Assembly (NCBI RefSeq): GCF_019649055.1
Contig: NW_026570297.1
Coordinates: 372,001 to 436,000 of the forward strand
DNA from: Paramacrobiotus metropolitanus
Lineage: Eukaryota > Tardigrada > Eutardigrada > Parachela > Macrobiotidae
DNA: 64,000 nucleotides
Reading direction: 5' to 3'
Below the pieces are notes generated by a model. The model was not told the origin of the DNA. It ran no database searches and saw nothing but the letters and a program-made list of their open reading frames with translations. Below are positions 24,855 through 35,611 of this stretch, piece after piece (positions within the stretch are counted from its first letter, which is position 1; each line of letters opens with the position of its first letter). The translations under genes and the position numbers were made by a program.

Positions 24855-26390
24855 TTATTTCTTATCCATCTCCCACAGCAGTGTTGTATAAGTCAGCATA
24901 ACTCCGATAACCTGTAGTCAGAAGAATCAAATATGCGAACAAAAATCGCAACATATTTAATCACACTTAATTACCCTTGCAACAAATTCTTTATTGAGAT
25001 CGCACATCTGGTTGAGGGTAAATGTGCCCTTGAGTACTGCCGAGCGATTGATAACAGTTTGCAGATGGTTAATCGTGACCTGATCGCACTGGTCCGCAAA
25101 ATTCTTCTCTTCCATCGAAACCGCAACAAGAACGCCAAACTGGCTCGCCTGACGAACAGAGCAAAGTTATGATTATTAATTAGATTGTTATTAGCTAAGT
25201 CAGGTATTAAAAAGTTTGGAACATTACTACCTGATCGTGTACACGGACCGCGCAAAGCATTCGCAAAGCAAGCAGAACTATTCCTAGACAAACGCTCCGA
25301 AAGAAATTTTCCGGGGTGTACAAAGCCGCCATAAAATTTGTTCTCGTATCTTCAGAATTGATTACGTTACATTGCCTTTCATAATTCCAATGCCGGTTAT
25401 GACAACATACACATCTGAGACGAACAGCCATAGTAAAATTGGGGAGAATATTTTGTCCAACTCGCGAATGCGCATGACTAAACGTAAATGCTGGGAGCAG
25501 AGATTTCGCAGTTCTTGGAAAAAGGCAGGATCCATCGTTTTGATGGCAACCGAACTGTGATTCAACTGTTCGATCTTCTGATAAACACACGCCAACCCCA
25601 CATGCAACGGTATGGTTATTAACATGAATAAAATCTGCACTCCGAATAGTCCGGCGCTGAGTAATGGAGCGGAGAATGTGCTATAGATAAAAGAGAAATC
25701 GAAAATGCGGAGAAATAGGATGTTACTCTGGTCGATTGTACCGGGAAAACTTTTGGTGCTGTTCATTACAGACGCCATCGAAATGATACCGTCGGCCGTA
25801 TTCAAAGCAATACTGAACGGTAGGTTCAGTATTGCTTTGAATACGGCCGACGGTATCATGATGCTAAGAGTATCATGCATGAATTTCAATGCTATGGGAG
25901 TTGCAACAAAGAACAGAAATGCGGCTGATATTGCGATCAACACCGCACCAGCAGCTAGACAAAACCCGGCAAATAATATTCCGTTATACTGACGTATCCA
26001 CGAGTTCGGTTCGATACTATTCAGATCCGCGTCCAGCTTTACGATGACCTGTGCGAGGTTTCGTCCTTGAGGAGCAAAATATACAACGATAATAAAAGCA
26101 ACGACCATCCATTGCTCCATGAAACACTTCAGCAGCAGTTCGCTCATCTGGTCTTCGCGTTTGAAACTTCGCCAAATGATATGCGCAATGACGCCGATTT
26201 GAAACAAGAGACACAGGCTGACGAAAGCGGACCACAGATAAAGTACGGTAGATGCTAATCGGAGATAATAACGTTTAAATCCTTTTTGTTTATTGCTATT
26301 TTGGCTGGAAAATAAAGTTATATACTGTGGCAATATCCCACCGAAAGCCATTAAAGCTAAAAAAGGGTTAAGTGCAGATGGGAGCCGCAT
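24855..26390 (-). pseudogene. Gustatory-receptor-like, lineage A (unit 2, gene 1), frameshifted
   Basis: Copy of the gene at 16287-17767. Exons: about 25231-26390, 24975-25148 and 24855-24911. Exons 2 and 3 and all splice sites are intact (the last ends VMLTYTTLLWEMDKK). Exon 1 loses its frame near 25360: after IMKGN an in-frame TAA follows, and the frame that encodes NFMAALYTPENFF is shifted. This segment is 14 bases longer than in the paralog, which cannot be in frame. Exon 1 also carries a 36-base perfect hairpin (25783-25859) that adds residues without breaking the frame. It is most likely a recent pseudogene. A sequencing error would have to account for a 14-base length difference, which is unlikely. 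Confidence 0.8.
25783..25859. repeat. Perfect 36-bp hairpin inside a coding exon
   Basis: 25783-25818 and 25824-25859 are exact reverse complements around a 5-base loop (GGTAG). The stem reads through as VFKAILN...FSIALNTADGI on the minus strand. The paralog at 17.2 kb lacks the second arm, so the second arm is an inverted duplication of the first. Confidence 0.9.
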
Positions 26391-26689
26391 TGCGATTTTA
26401 AAAAGCAACCATTAGTCCTAAGTTTCGTTGTTGAGAATACTGATAAATCCGTATAAAAAGGCTTTTTTGTGCAACCAATTCATAACGCAAAGTTTATTCT
26501 AGTTTCCAGGCGTATATATGACAGAAGGTTCTGAGTCCTTCTAATTATCTATCTAATGGTTTCATTTTGGGCTGGGGCCTCAGGCTGGCCCATATAGTGG
26601 AACCCTCGGGGCTGCATTAAAACATTTGTCTTGGAGCATGAGGCCAGTAGTGTGCAGTGAGATGAAGGCTGGGCATTGGGCTCTTTGCA
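26391..26689. other. Spacer with foreign-looking GC-rich stretch
   Basis: 26560-26689 (GCTGGGGCCTCAGGCTGGCCC and onward) differs in composition from its surroundings and from the corresponding region of unit 1. Its origin is unknown. No frame or terminal repeats are apparent. Confidence 0.35.
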
Positions 26690-28116
26690 CTATTTGTCCA
26701 TTTCCGTGGTGGGATCAGTGGCTGCTCAAGTCAGGCTGGCGTTCGGTATTATGTTACATGACAGGCTAAGCTAACATCACATTTGACTTCCGATATCTGT
26801 AAATCACCACGCTGTGACTGTTTGCCTTTGTTGCAGAACTCTTTTTTGCGACGAGTCATTCTTCATCTGGTATGCACTGTCTTCTGTTCTGTGCTTCTCC
26901 TTTCTGTTCCATTAATATCGAACAAAAAATAAGAAATCGGAAATTGCCTTGCTCACCAAATTGTCTGTCCTGTATTGTGTTGGACCAAACATCATACCTC
27001 TTCGTGGACACGAACTGCACACCACACCCGCACTGCAAGAAGACAACTTCCTAGACAGGCGATTCGGAAAAAATTTTCCGGTGTGTAGAATTCGGCGGTA
27101 AACGGTCCCAGACCATTGGTGTTTCCTTTCATAACACCAATCCCAGACACAATCACGTACATATCAGAAACAAACAACCACAAAAGGGCAGGTCCAAAAA
27201 TATCATCCAGTTCCTGAATACGTACAGCCAGGTTCAAGTGTTCCGATGACAGCCTGCGAAACTCTTGAAAGAATTTTTCATTGAGCCCTTCCGAGGTACT
27301 GACAAAATCCTGAAAAATGTGCTCAAGTTTTTGGTTGATAGTAGATAAACCGGCATGGACCGGCAATGTGATCAAAATGAACACCATCTGCACTCCAAAC
27401 AGACCAGATACGAGAGGAAAAAAGGAAAATAAACCCAACACCACCGAAGCCTGGTTGCTTGCCAAACTGGGACTGTCGGATAAATCAAGTTTCCTTAGTT
27501 TCAGAGTAATATTTCGCATCAAATCCAGCGTATTGTTAATATTCACCGGAATGTCAGCAAGCTCTAACAATGATCTGCGTACAATGTCGTACGTAATTTT
27601 ATGAGCGATCGGGTCGAGAATTACGGTGGTCCAGATTGCGGACAATACAATGAACAATAAGGCGAAAACTACAACCAGCAGTTTATAAAAGACACTGTTG
27701 TTTTTCCTCATCCAGGTTTCCGGCTGAACACCGTTGAGGTCGGTTTCCAAGCAAACAATGACTGCGGATAGCTTGTGACTTTTGAAACTAAAAAGCAAAC
27801 TCGTCAACAGCGCGACGACAGTCCATTGCTCCAAAAACCATTTAATCAGTATTTCGGTTGTTTTATCTTTTCCATTGTAAGTCAACCAAATGAGATAACC
27901 ATAACCGCCGGTGCTGTATATCAGGCAGATATTCAGAAATGCAGACCAAATACAGAGTATGACGGAACCTAGTTGGTGTACGTAGTGCCTCCAACCTCGT
28001 CGATCATGATGCTGTTGGCTCTTGTTGGCGTTATGCAGCAACTTCGCATAATGCGGAAATATCCCGCCTAACGCCAGCAAACCAAAAAGAACATTTAACG
28101 CCGCTAACATCTGCAT
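26690..28116 (-). pseudogene. Gustatory-receptor-like, lineage A (unit 2, gene 2), 3' exons decayed
   Basis: Copy of the gene at 18851-20469. Exon 1 (26998-28116) is fully open, 373 residues, starting MQMLAALNVLFGLLALGG and ending VRVHEE at a GT donor. Exon 2 survives only as a remnant (about 26827-26925, LMEQKG recognisable). It has an internal deletion and a stop, and no clean acceptor. The last exon is reduced to a trace of EMDK plus stop at about 26690-26705. The sequence around 26560-26690 is GC-rich and unlike either unit, which suggests replacement of the 3' region. A truncated protein lacking the final membrane segment could still be made. Confidence 0.78.
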
Positions 28117-28790
28117 CGAAACTTAGATACAGATCCGAAGCCTAATGGTAGAGCACCCAAGGCGCGAGGCAAAGTTTAAGTTTTCTTGTGCTTGAAATGA
28201 TTAAAAATATCTTGTAAGCTTCGAAGAAAAGTGCATAATACCGATTACGGAAAGCACGGCATCGCGTATAATTTTGCAGTTACATCAATATTAGGTCTCT
28301 TGTTCGAGTACGCATTGGTCTCAAACAAACTCATTGCTGTACAATATGTAGACAATGCAAATATTCATTACATTTCCCAAATGAGCCGAACCAGAATGCT
28401 ATGGAATCTTGTAACTATGTACATATAAGTATTTGAAGAAGGGCGTAGCAATGTGTATTCGCTATTTCATACAATTTCAATATGATTACCTATGGGCGAC
28501 GCGAGCAACTAAATATGTTCACATTGTGTGACACCATTTACTAAAATTAATACGAAACTGCTGATGCCGAAATGGAATTAGAAGTACCACTGAGGACTTC
28601 TAAATATAAAGCTCAGTACGAGCGATGAAGAAGGTCAACGCTTTCAAATATTGAACTTTTTATTTGTACAGTTGGTATGTGATGTGTGTTTACGAGTACA
28701 ACACTAAAGCACTGCATTAGCGAAATCAATTAGGAAAGTACGAACTATGCCAGTGGCAGTCTAGTTTAATTTTGTCATTCAACTGAAGAA
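28117..28790. other. Intergenic, matches 20470-21232
   Basis: No gene. It shares patches with the corresponding spacer of the first unit. Confidence 0.45.
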
Positions 28791-30268
28791 TCATAGCGTA
28801 ACATTTCTAGATCTTCCGGTTAGATTGCCGTAGACAGTCACTGACGAAGACTTCGTCACGTTGCGCATGAATTCCATTGTACCCTGAACGTCGGACTGCG
28901 ATGCCCACGTCACGTACAGCAAAACGGTGTAGGAAAGCAGCACGCTGACAAGCTGAAAAGCCCAGTAATAATATCAAAGTAGCCCATATGACATTCAGCT
29001 TTTAGACAATTACAAATGGAAGCCAACCGTTACCGTCACTGTGTACTGCTTATTTATGGTGAAATAGCCAGCGCCACTAATAGCGGTTGTTTTGACGTCA
29101 ATAAGGTCACGAAACGAATCACAATCGCGTGCTAACTTTGGATTAATCGGATTGGTCCGGAGTTGGTTCACCGCTTCTTTTACCGAAAGAGACTAAGGAG
29201 ACATTAATAATAATCAGTACTAGCATAAAAAAGCGGTATTACATATAGTTGTTAAACTATGCCCACCTGTTCTTCACACATCACACCAACGACCACTCTT
29301 AGTATGACACCGCCAATGTTGAATACCGAAGTGTATTGGATATTTGCTACAATTAGCTCTTTGTAGACGCGCAGATGTTCAAAGTCTTGGGAAGAACGAT
29401 TGGCATTGACAAATACCGGCGTCAAAAGGGAAGCCAGATAAGCGAGCCAAATAAATATTTCTTGCAGGCAAAGAACAAAGTTGATTACTGAAAAGTTTTT
29501 GTTCACTTGATCCACCAAACACCGTAGCCTGCGGAACGTCACGTGACCTTTGCGGAGAGCTTCCACCGATTTGTCGAAATCAGCTTCAGAGGAAATACTT
29601 TTTAAATTACGCGCTAGCTGTCGAAATCCTAGTATTACTGGAAATACAAGGGTCGCAAATATTGCCTGAGGTAATGTGCGAATAACCGCTCTGAGAAGTC
29701 GCAAGATAAAGGCGTAAATGCGAGCCGATTGTTCAGGAACCAATAAAATGCCAAAGAAAATCAAAGTCTGGTTGCTGCTACCACCTTTCCATGATGTGAA
29801 ATTCACGATAAGCGCTTTGAAAAAATTCGAGATTGCAGCCACAAAGATCACAACAGCAGCAATTTTTATCCAGCGCTGGTGCTGGGTGGTTGACAATGGG
29901 GTCGTTATTTGGTGAATTGTACGGTAAAGTCTCGGGATGCTTAAGCACTTTTTCATCATTACACCAGATACCAGCATTGTCTGAATGTTGTTCGTTATTT
30001 GGGACAGCAGAAACAGCGCGGTAAACATGTCGATTTGATTAGATAGAAGCCGCTGGGAAAAAGTGAGGTAAATGTCGAAAGTATCGTCGGCTAGCAGTAG
30101 ACACAGGAGAATGATCATGAGAGCTGTATACAGAATTCCCAATCGAAACTTCTGACATTGTTTAACGCTGGTTACATGCCGCCAGTCATAAGGCGCTAAG
30201 CCGATTAATTTCACGATGCGCAGGTAGAATGATAGGTCAAAGGGAATACCATCGCTACAGGCTATCAT
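28791..30268 (-). CDS. Gustatory-receptor-like protein, lineage C (unit 2, gene 3)
   Basis: Predicted 440-residue receptor and intact paralog of 21233-23512. Exons: 29267-30268, 29034-29192 and 28791-28952. The start is MIACSDGIPFDLSFYLRI. The two proteins share long near-identical tracts (for example LVPEQSARIY, RKGHVTFRRLRCLVDQVN, LAYLASLLTPVFVN), so the duplication is fairly recent. The last exon encodes LLSYTVLLYVTWASQ and a tail that is a little longer than in unit 1. The first intron is only 74 bases, probably the ancestral size. Of the three receptors in unit 2, this is the only one with no disruption. Confidence 0.88.
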
Positions 30269-31011
30269 CTCAATCAATTCTAAAAAGTATATGCTGGAAG
30301 CTTCGTGAACTAACTCCTACAGCAGGGGAAATTAAGAATCATGGGAGTTTTCCTCGTGTTTAACTTCAGCACAGCGGCTAAAGGTATGGATATTAAAAGT
30401 ATTGATTTGAATGTTATACTCCAGTTCCCTATGGACTTTTGATTCCATTCGCTAGCTTAGAATCAATTTGTTTTTCTACATGTACATATTTATCGATGCC
30501 ATACAAGCTTTTAATTAATTTCGGTGCTATATGTCAGATGATGTAATGCAGGTACGAAGTACTACAGGATTAGTTTGCGTAAATACTACAAATACAATAC
30601 TTAATCAAGTCGAGCCAGTAACTTCAGTGCGTTTGTGCAGATACGTATTTTATGGCGTGGTAGCGGGCAAAACTAAAGGTCAAGGGCAAATAAACGACAT
30701 GGTAGTTTTACAATATCAAAGGGCGTGGGCAACAATCCGTTGAAATCCAGAAAAATTTATTTGTATGGCCAAAGAGTTGCCGCTAATATTAGCCTTGGCA
30801 AACATCTTTTAATTGTGATAAAAATATGGCGCGTACCTTCCTCAAAGAAACAAAATTGTTGATGTATTAATTATTACCCAAATAATTGTTCAGTACTTGT
30901 GCGCATTCACACATTGATCATGAAATAATTCTATGGCTCTTTTCTACGGAAAGGTGAGAATCGAGGGTCTTGCGCAAACATTTCCAGGCAACGTTTCCCA
31001 CTCGCCATTAA
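30269..31011. other. Intergenic, matches 23513-24224
   Basis: No gene. It carries the duplicated spacer described for the first unit. Confidence 0.5.
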
Positions 31012-32028
31012 TCAATGTTTCCACAAAATCGAGCGCTTTAAGCGACTGATGCAAAAATTGCGCAGATCGTCCATGGCGGCCGCAAACAACACCGGATCCA
31101 GAGCTGAATGGAACATCTTCAGAATATTGGACGTGCGATACAGCTCCTGGTTATTCATCTGATTGGTCAGCAGAAAATAAACGTTTAAGGGCGTCCAGCA
31201 AAGAAACACACTCACCGTCAGCACAATGAGAATGCGAATACTGTGCTGTGCACGCCGAGTCGAGCTTTTCTGCAGCGCACTGCCACCGGTAATCGGTCCA
31301 CGTCGTGGACCATCTGAATTGGATCCAGAATTCGTATTGCGGGCATTGGCGCTCAATGTGGCCCGCACTTGCATGCGCTGGACACGGCGGACCAGGATCA
31401 ACGGACACGTGCCGAGAATGAAGATTTCTGGTATCACCATGAACAGGATGTTAAACGCCATGTTCCACTGCTTAATTCCGGCGACACCGTGATTGGGATT
31501 ACACCAAAAGTTGAGCATCGATGTACGGGGATACGAAAAATCCACCGCGACACCCGGCAGTACATACAGCATTACGACGCTGTATGTCACCGCGCAGACG
31601 ATAATCGCCACTCTCCGGCTGTGTTTGTCCCGGTAGGAATGTGGTTGTAAAAGAGCCCATAATCGGTTAAAGCACATGAGGGTGTGACATAGCGACATAA
31701 AACCCATGATATTGTTGCGCAGCAGTAGTTGACAAAAGCAGAAGACCGTCGTCTGCTGAGTGGTCAGAATGTCTTTGATGGCCATGAACAAGGGATTTTG
31801 AATGCTGGCATTGATGATGTTTGCAATGGCCAGGGAGATGATGTACATACTAAAACCGGTACGCAGCATACTGTCCACGGCGTACGCAGCCAAGAGTAAA
31901 CCGTTTAACACTACGGATAATAAGCACACGGTGATGGTCAAGATCTGTCCGGGATTGAGGTGTGCCAGGCTGTTCTGTGGCAGAGACCAATTGCTAGCCA
32001 CCTGCCAATTAGTGCAATTTGCATCCAT
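31012..32028 (-). CDS. Orphan rhodopsin-type (class A) GPCR
   Basis: Single-exon 338-residue seven-helix receptor. The N-terminus is short and glycosylatable (NCTNW, NWSLP). TM1 has LNGLLL, where class A receptors have GN. The DRY position reads NRLW (CFNRLWAL). The third intracellular loop is Ser/Asn/Gly-rich (about residues 218-255). TM6 keeps FLCWTPLNVYF. The NPxxY motif is DPVLF. The C-tail is short and basic (KRSILWKH). The DRY and NPxxY changes point to a divergent, lineage-specific receptor; its ligand and G protein cannot be predicted. It lies immediately after the receptor triplet of the second duplication unit. A decayed copy lies at the same place in the first. A GGCAGGTTTTG-like repeat tract abuts its start codon. 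Confidence 0.88.
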   Translation of the reverse strand: MDANCTNWQVASNWSLPQNSLAHLNPGQILTITVCLLSVVLNGLLLAAYAVDSMLRTGFSMYIISLAIANIINASIQNPLFMAIKDILTTQQTTVFCFCQLLLRNNIMGFMSLCHTLMCFNRLWALLQPHSYRDKHSRRVAIIVCAVTYSVVMLYVLPGVAVDFSYPRTSMLNFWCNPNHGVAGIKQWNMAFNILFMVIPEIFILGTCPLILVRRVQRMQVRATLSANARNTNSGSNSDGPRRGPITGGSALQKSSTRRAQHSIRILIVLTVSVFLCWTPLNVYFLLTNQMNNQELYRTSNILKMFHSALDPVLFAAAMDDLRNFCISRLKRSILWKH

Positions 32029-32040
32029 TGCGGGATGCTC

Positions 32041-32132
32041 AGGATTTTGGCAGGTTTAGGAGGTTTTAGCAAGTTCGGCAGGTTCTGGCAGGTTTTGACA
32101 GGTTTTGGTTAGGTTTGGCAGATTCTGGCAGG
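32041..32132. repeat. GGCAGGTTTTG-like short repeats next to GPCR start
   Basis: About eight imperfect copies of a 10-11 base GGCAGGTTTTG/GGCAGGTTCTG unit lie directly upstream of the minus-strand GPCR start codon, in its 5' UTR or core promoter. No function is claimed. Confidence 0.65.
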
Positions 32133-33720
32133 ACTGATAACTGGCACCTGCAGAAACTGGCTTAATAGGCAAAATGTCACTAGGAGATCTTGCATTGAAC
32201 TGATTGCATCACGCGGCTAACTGGTTTAATCAGCCGTGTGCGGTAGACGAGTAGGATCTAATTTTGTTGCAACGTGCTGATTGGCTAAAATTATAATCCT
32301 CAATAATTCCCAAGATGCTGACGGTGATTCTTCCTTGCCGCTAAGCCGAGACGATTTAGGCTGACATTGTGCAGTTCATTAAACCATTTAATCGGTGGTC
32401 CTGCAAGTCTAAAATATGGCTCGTGTAGGAAGAAGATGTCGTTGGTGTTGACGTGTAAAACCCACGCTTAGACTGGCTTAGTGCAAGAAGTGCGTAACAA
32501 CAAGAATACGTCTGCCATACTTTCTGCGGCCAGGAGTGAAAGCCTACAATGCCGGCAAGCAGTAAATATTCCCTGCTTTCTTCGGTCAACATGCGTGTCT
32601 ATTGTCGGCACATATGATCAAAAGGGAGTGCATAATGAAATGTAGCTGCTGCTCTTAAGAAGTAACATTGACAGACGACAATTTGATTCTATTGGGAATA
32701 TCTTAGTGTAGTCTCTCTTCGTTCAGGCGTTGACAAAGGTTATTATTTCCTTTTGTTCCTGATTAGGGGTACAAAAACCAAAGAGGGTAGTTATTTATGA
32801 GGCTGTTGAATGGATTGTAAATGTTTAAATGGTTCGGCAAACATCTTTGTTCATTGCAAATTCCACGAATAGCAACACGTACGCGTATGTTGATCGCTTT
32901 GTACACAGCCTACAGAATTTTTTAGGTTTATTCCTCCTGGTTTTCCATTGAGCATTTGGCTAAATGTTTGCAAAAAGCTATACTCATCATGTTATTGCTT
33001 TTCTCTGGGTGACGAAAGGACAGAAAGGGTATACATAAACTGTTTTTGCATCCTTGAAAAATTGACACACCAATGATGTGACCAATCTAAGGAATACTTG
33101 TTGTATTTCTGCAAAAGCCCAGGGTAGACACATAATCAACTGAAGTAGAGTTCAACATTTTTCATTTTTGTATTCAAAGTATTTTCATTTTCAAATATGT
33201 ATAATTTTCATCAGTAAAATACAGCAAGTTAACAAAAAACAAAATTTGGTTAAATAGTCGACTAAACAGCTTGATGTCTATTACAGAGTCGGGAGACGGT
33301 TCGTACTGAGCAAATGCAAATGCAAATACCAGCGAATAACAGCGTCACCGGCTTAGCAACACGTCACTCCATGGGGAGCTTGACCATTCCCAAAGGATTC
33401 AAATCTGCATGAAAATCTAACTAACTTAAAAGTCTACAATACTGTTGTTGATGCCAAAATTTCCGCCAAAGCTGTTCCAGGGTCTGCCAGTGTTTGTGGT
33501 GTAAACATGGAGCAATGATGACAATTATTCCATCACCATGAAAGCACCAGCCGTATACTATAATCGGCTTTTCTACCGTTTGTTCAGCGGTGGCCGGACG
33601 CGGTTAACAGTTTGAAACTGAATATTTTTCGTCAAATCTCTACTTGTGTGTCCATGCATCTGCGCATAATCTATTAATTGTAACATTTCTTAGTTACAGT
33701 TTTAAAAAGTTGATTTAACA
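32133..33720. other. Intergenic
   Basis: 1.6 kb between divergent genes (the GPCR on minus, a receptor on plus). The minus frame at 32356-32592 has no recognisable domain or splice partners. Nothing else seen. Confidence 0.4.
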
Positions 33721-35313
33721 ATGTCCAAATTAAGCAGCAGCTGTGTTTATGGACAAATCTGCACCATCACGGTATTTCACATGCTAGCATTTGGCTTTTT
33801 GCGGCATACGACCAAAGGTCACAATGTGATGCTAACAACTTGGGCAGTTCTTGTGTTCCTTTTTGTCGGTTTATCCAGCATTAAAGACCTATCCAAACTG
33901 ATCGGTATTTATTATCCCGAACTCGACCAACTGGAGTTTTACGCTCTGCTGTACATTGCGTCCCGCGTTGTCCAAATTCTTACATATGTCCTGGTCACTG
34001 TTTCGTTATTACTCCGGAGTAAAACGACACCCTCGTTGCTGCAGTCCATCACAGCGCAATGTACCAGTGATTCCACCACATCACAGAATGTTGCCAGCAT
34101 TTTCATGGGATTCTGGTTGGTTTCCTGCACTGCGTTACTACTTTTTGCCGGATACTTATACCAGCAAGTCATTACGACCGCCTTTCATCTGCACTCCGGT
34201 ATGATAATACCCTACATTAAAGAGCTGCGACTGATGCCGATGCCGGTCGGTCTCATTGTCACGATCGACATTCTTAGCATCTTCCTGAAGCACTGTTCAT
34301 ACATTGCTCCTCAAATGATGATGATGGTGCTCTTAATTCCACTCTGCTATGAAATCGGTCAAATTAATAAAACTTTGCGAGCCGTTGCGGATAATGCGAG
34401 TTCGTATCAGAAGGACCAGATACGAAGTGTCGTGCAAGAAGCCATGAGCTGGTTTCGTTGTCTGAGCTGTTTGTTGGGTGATATCAATACAGTCTTTTCG
34501 GTGGCTAATTTAGGACATAGCATACTGGAAATTGTCACGTGGACAGCTGCTGCGGCGGCAGCGTTGCATCACGCAAAACTGGACACAGGAGAAGACAGGG
34601 ATCTGTATAATATTCGCTTGCAGGACTTAGCCGCTACGCGACAGGTCTTGTATGTCACCGCGGCATTATTTGCGGGTCAATTTATAATTCGCATGGCTGT
34701 TTGTATTCGGTGCCATGAAGAGGTCAGTAAAAGATGCTGATTCGCGATATCAAAAGTTTTCCTTACTGTTTTATGCCTGCACGGCGGTCTGAACCATAGA
34801 TGCATTACCACTGGCAGACCTGGCAAAAGTGCAAACAATAATTAGTGTGGTTTCGTTTGTAGGCGCGACAGATCGTGGACGCCTTGGATCAAGTTGCCGC
34901 ATATTGCAACACTGAACCAGTTGATGTGCAGTTTCAGCGACAAATGACATCTCTCCAGTATGAAGTTACATCAACCGATATGAGCATCAACGCTGGCGGA
35001 TTTTTTAGCTTTACCAAGGAATATGTTACAATGGTACGATGTTGCTAGCATCAGTACTTATTATGTACTAGTATCAGTACTTATTAAGTACATATTATGC
35101 AGCTGCTGTTCATTGAATGTTTCTCCAGTGTTTTTACCCTGAAAGAACGGTTTGCAGATTATTGGAGCGCTATTAACCTATGTGCTATTGGTCCATGACA
35201 TGAGCACTGCGCAAGACGACAAACGAGAACTCCATGAATCCGTCGTGCAAATGGCTACAAACCTCTTACATCGGCAAAGAGCGTCTCCTCCGCTTAACCA
35301 CTCAATATTTTAA
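33721..35313 (+). CDS. Gustatory-receptor-like protein, lineage B
   Basis: Predicted 442-residue receptor. Exons: 33721-34722, 34863-35033 and 35158-35313. It groups with the genes at 4518 and 6781: YYPELDQLEFYALLY, SRVVQILTYVLV, APQMMMMVLLIPL and ANLGHSILEIVTWTA. Exon 1 ends RCHEE at the donor. Exon 2 starts ARQIVDALDQVA and ends NAGGFFSFTKEYVTM. Exon 3 has GALLTYVLLVHDM followed by STAQDDKRELHES, nearly the same tail as the 4518 gene. Its position far from the other two lineage B genes means they were dispersed before the local duplication at 16-32 kb. Confidence 0.87.
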
Positions 35314-35611
35314 TTTTGCCGCGTATGTGGCATTTACTTTTTAGTAATTTTTCATGCATTTGACGGATGGCATCGTGAGCGTACCTGTTATACATTGTTG
35401 TGTTTCAGCTCAATTAACATTATCAGTTCAGTTCAATTAACATTATCCAGATCACTCTAACAAAAAACTAAAGCGTTCTAAATATCCTGCTCTCATAAAA
35501 ACTGCAATAATAGAATTATTACACGGTTTCTTTGCAATTTGAATCTGGTAATTAATGATTTTCAGCCAATGATCAAGTTTGCTGCATTAAGAAAATATGT
35601 CGAGTTGGCAG

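Larger units (their letters stand above)
16287..32028. repeat. Tandem segmental duplication, two about 8-kb units
   Basis: Unit 1 (about 16287-24488) and unit 2 (about 24855-32028) carry the same genes in the same order and strand: lineage A gene 1, lineage A gene 2, lineage C gene, GPCR. Spacer DNA also matches in patches. The differences are a truncated GPCR and an expanded intron in unit 1, and a frameshift, a hairpin and lost exons in unit 2. Confidence 0.9.
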
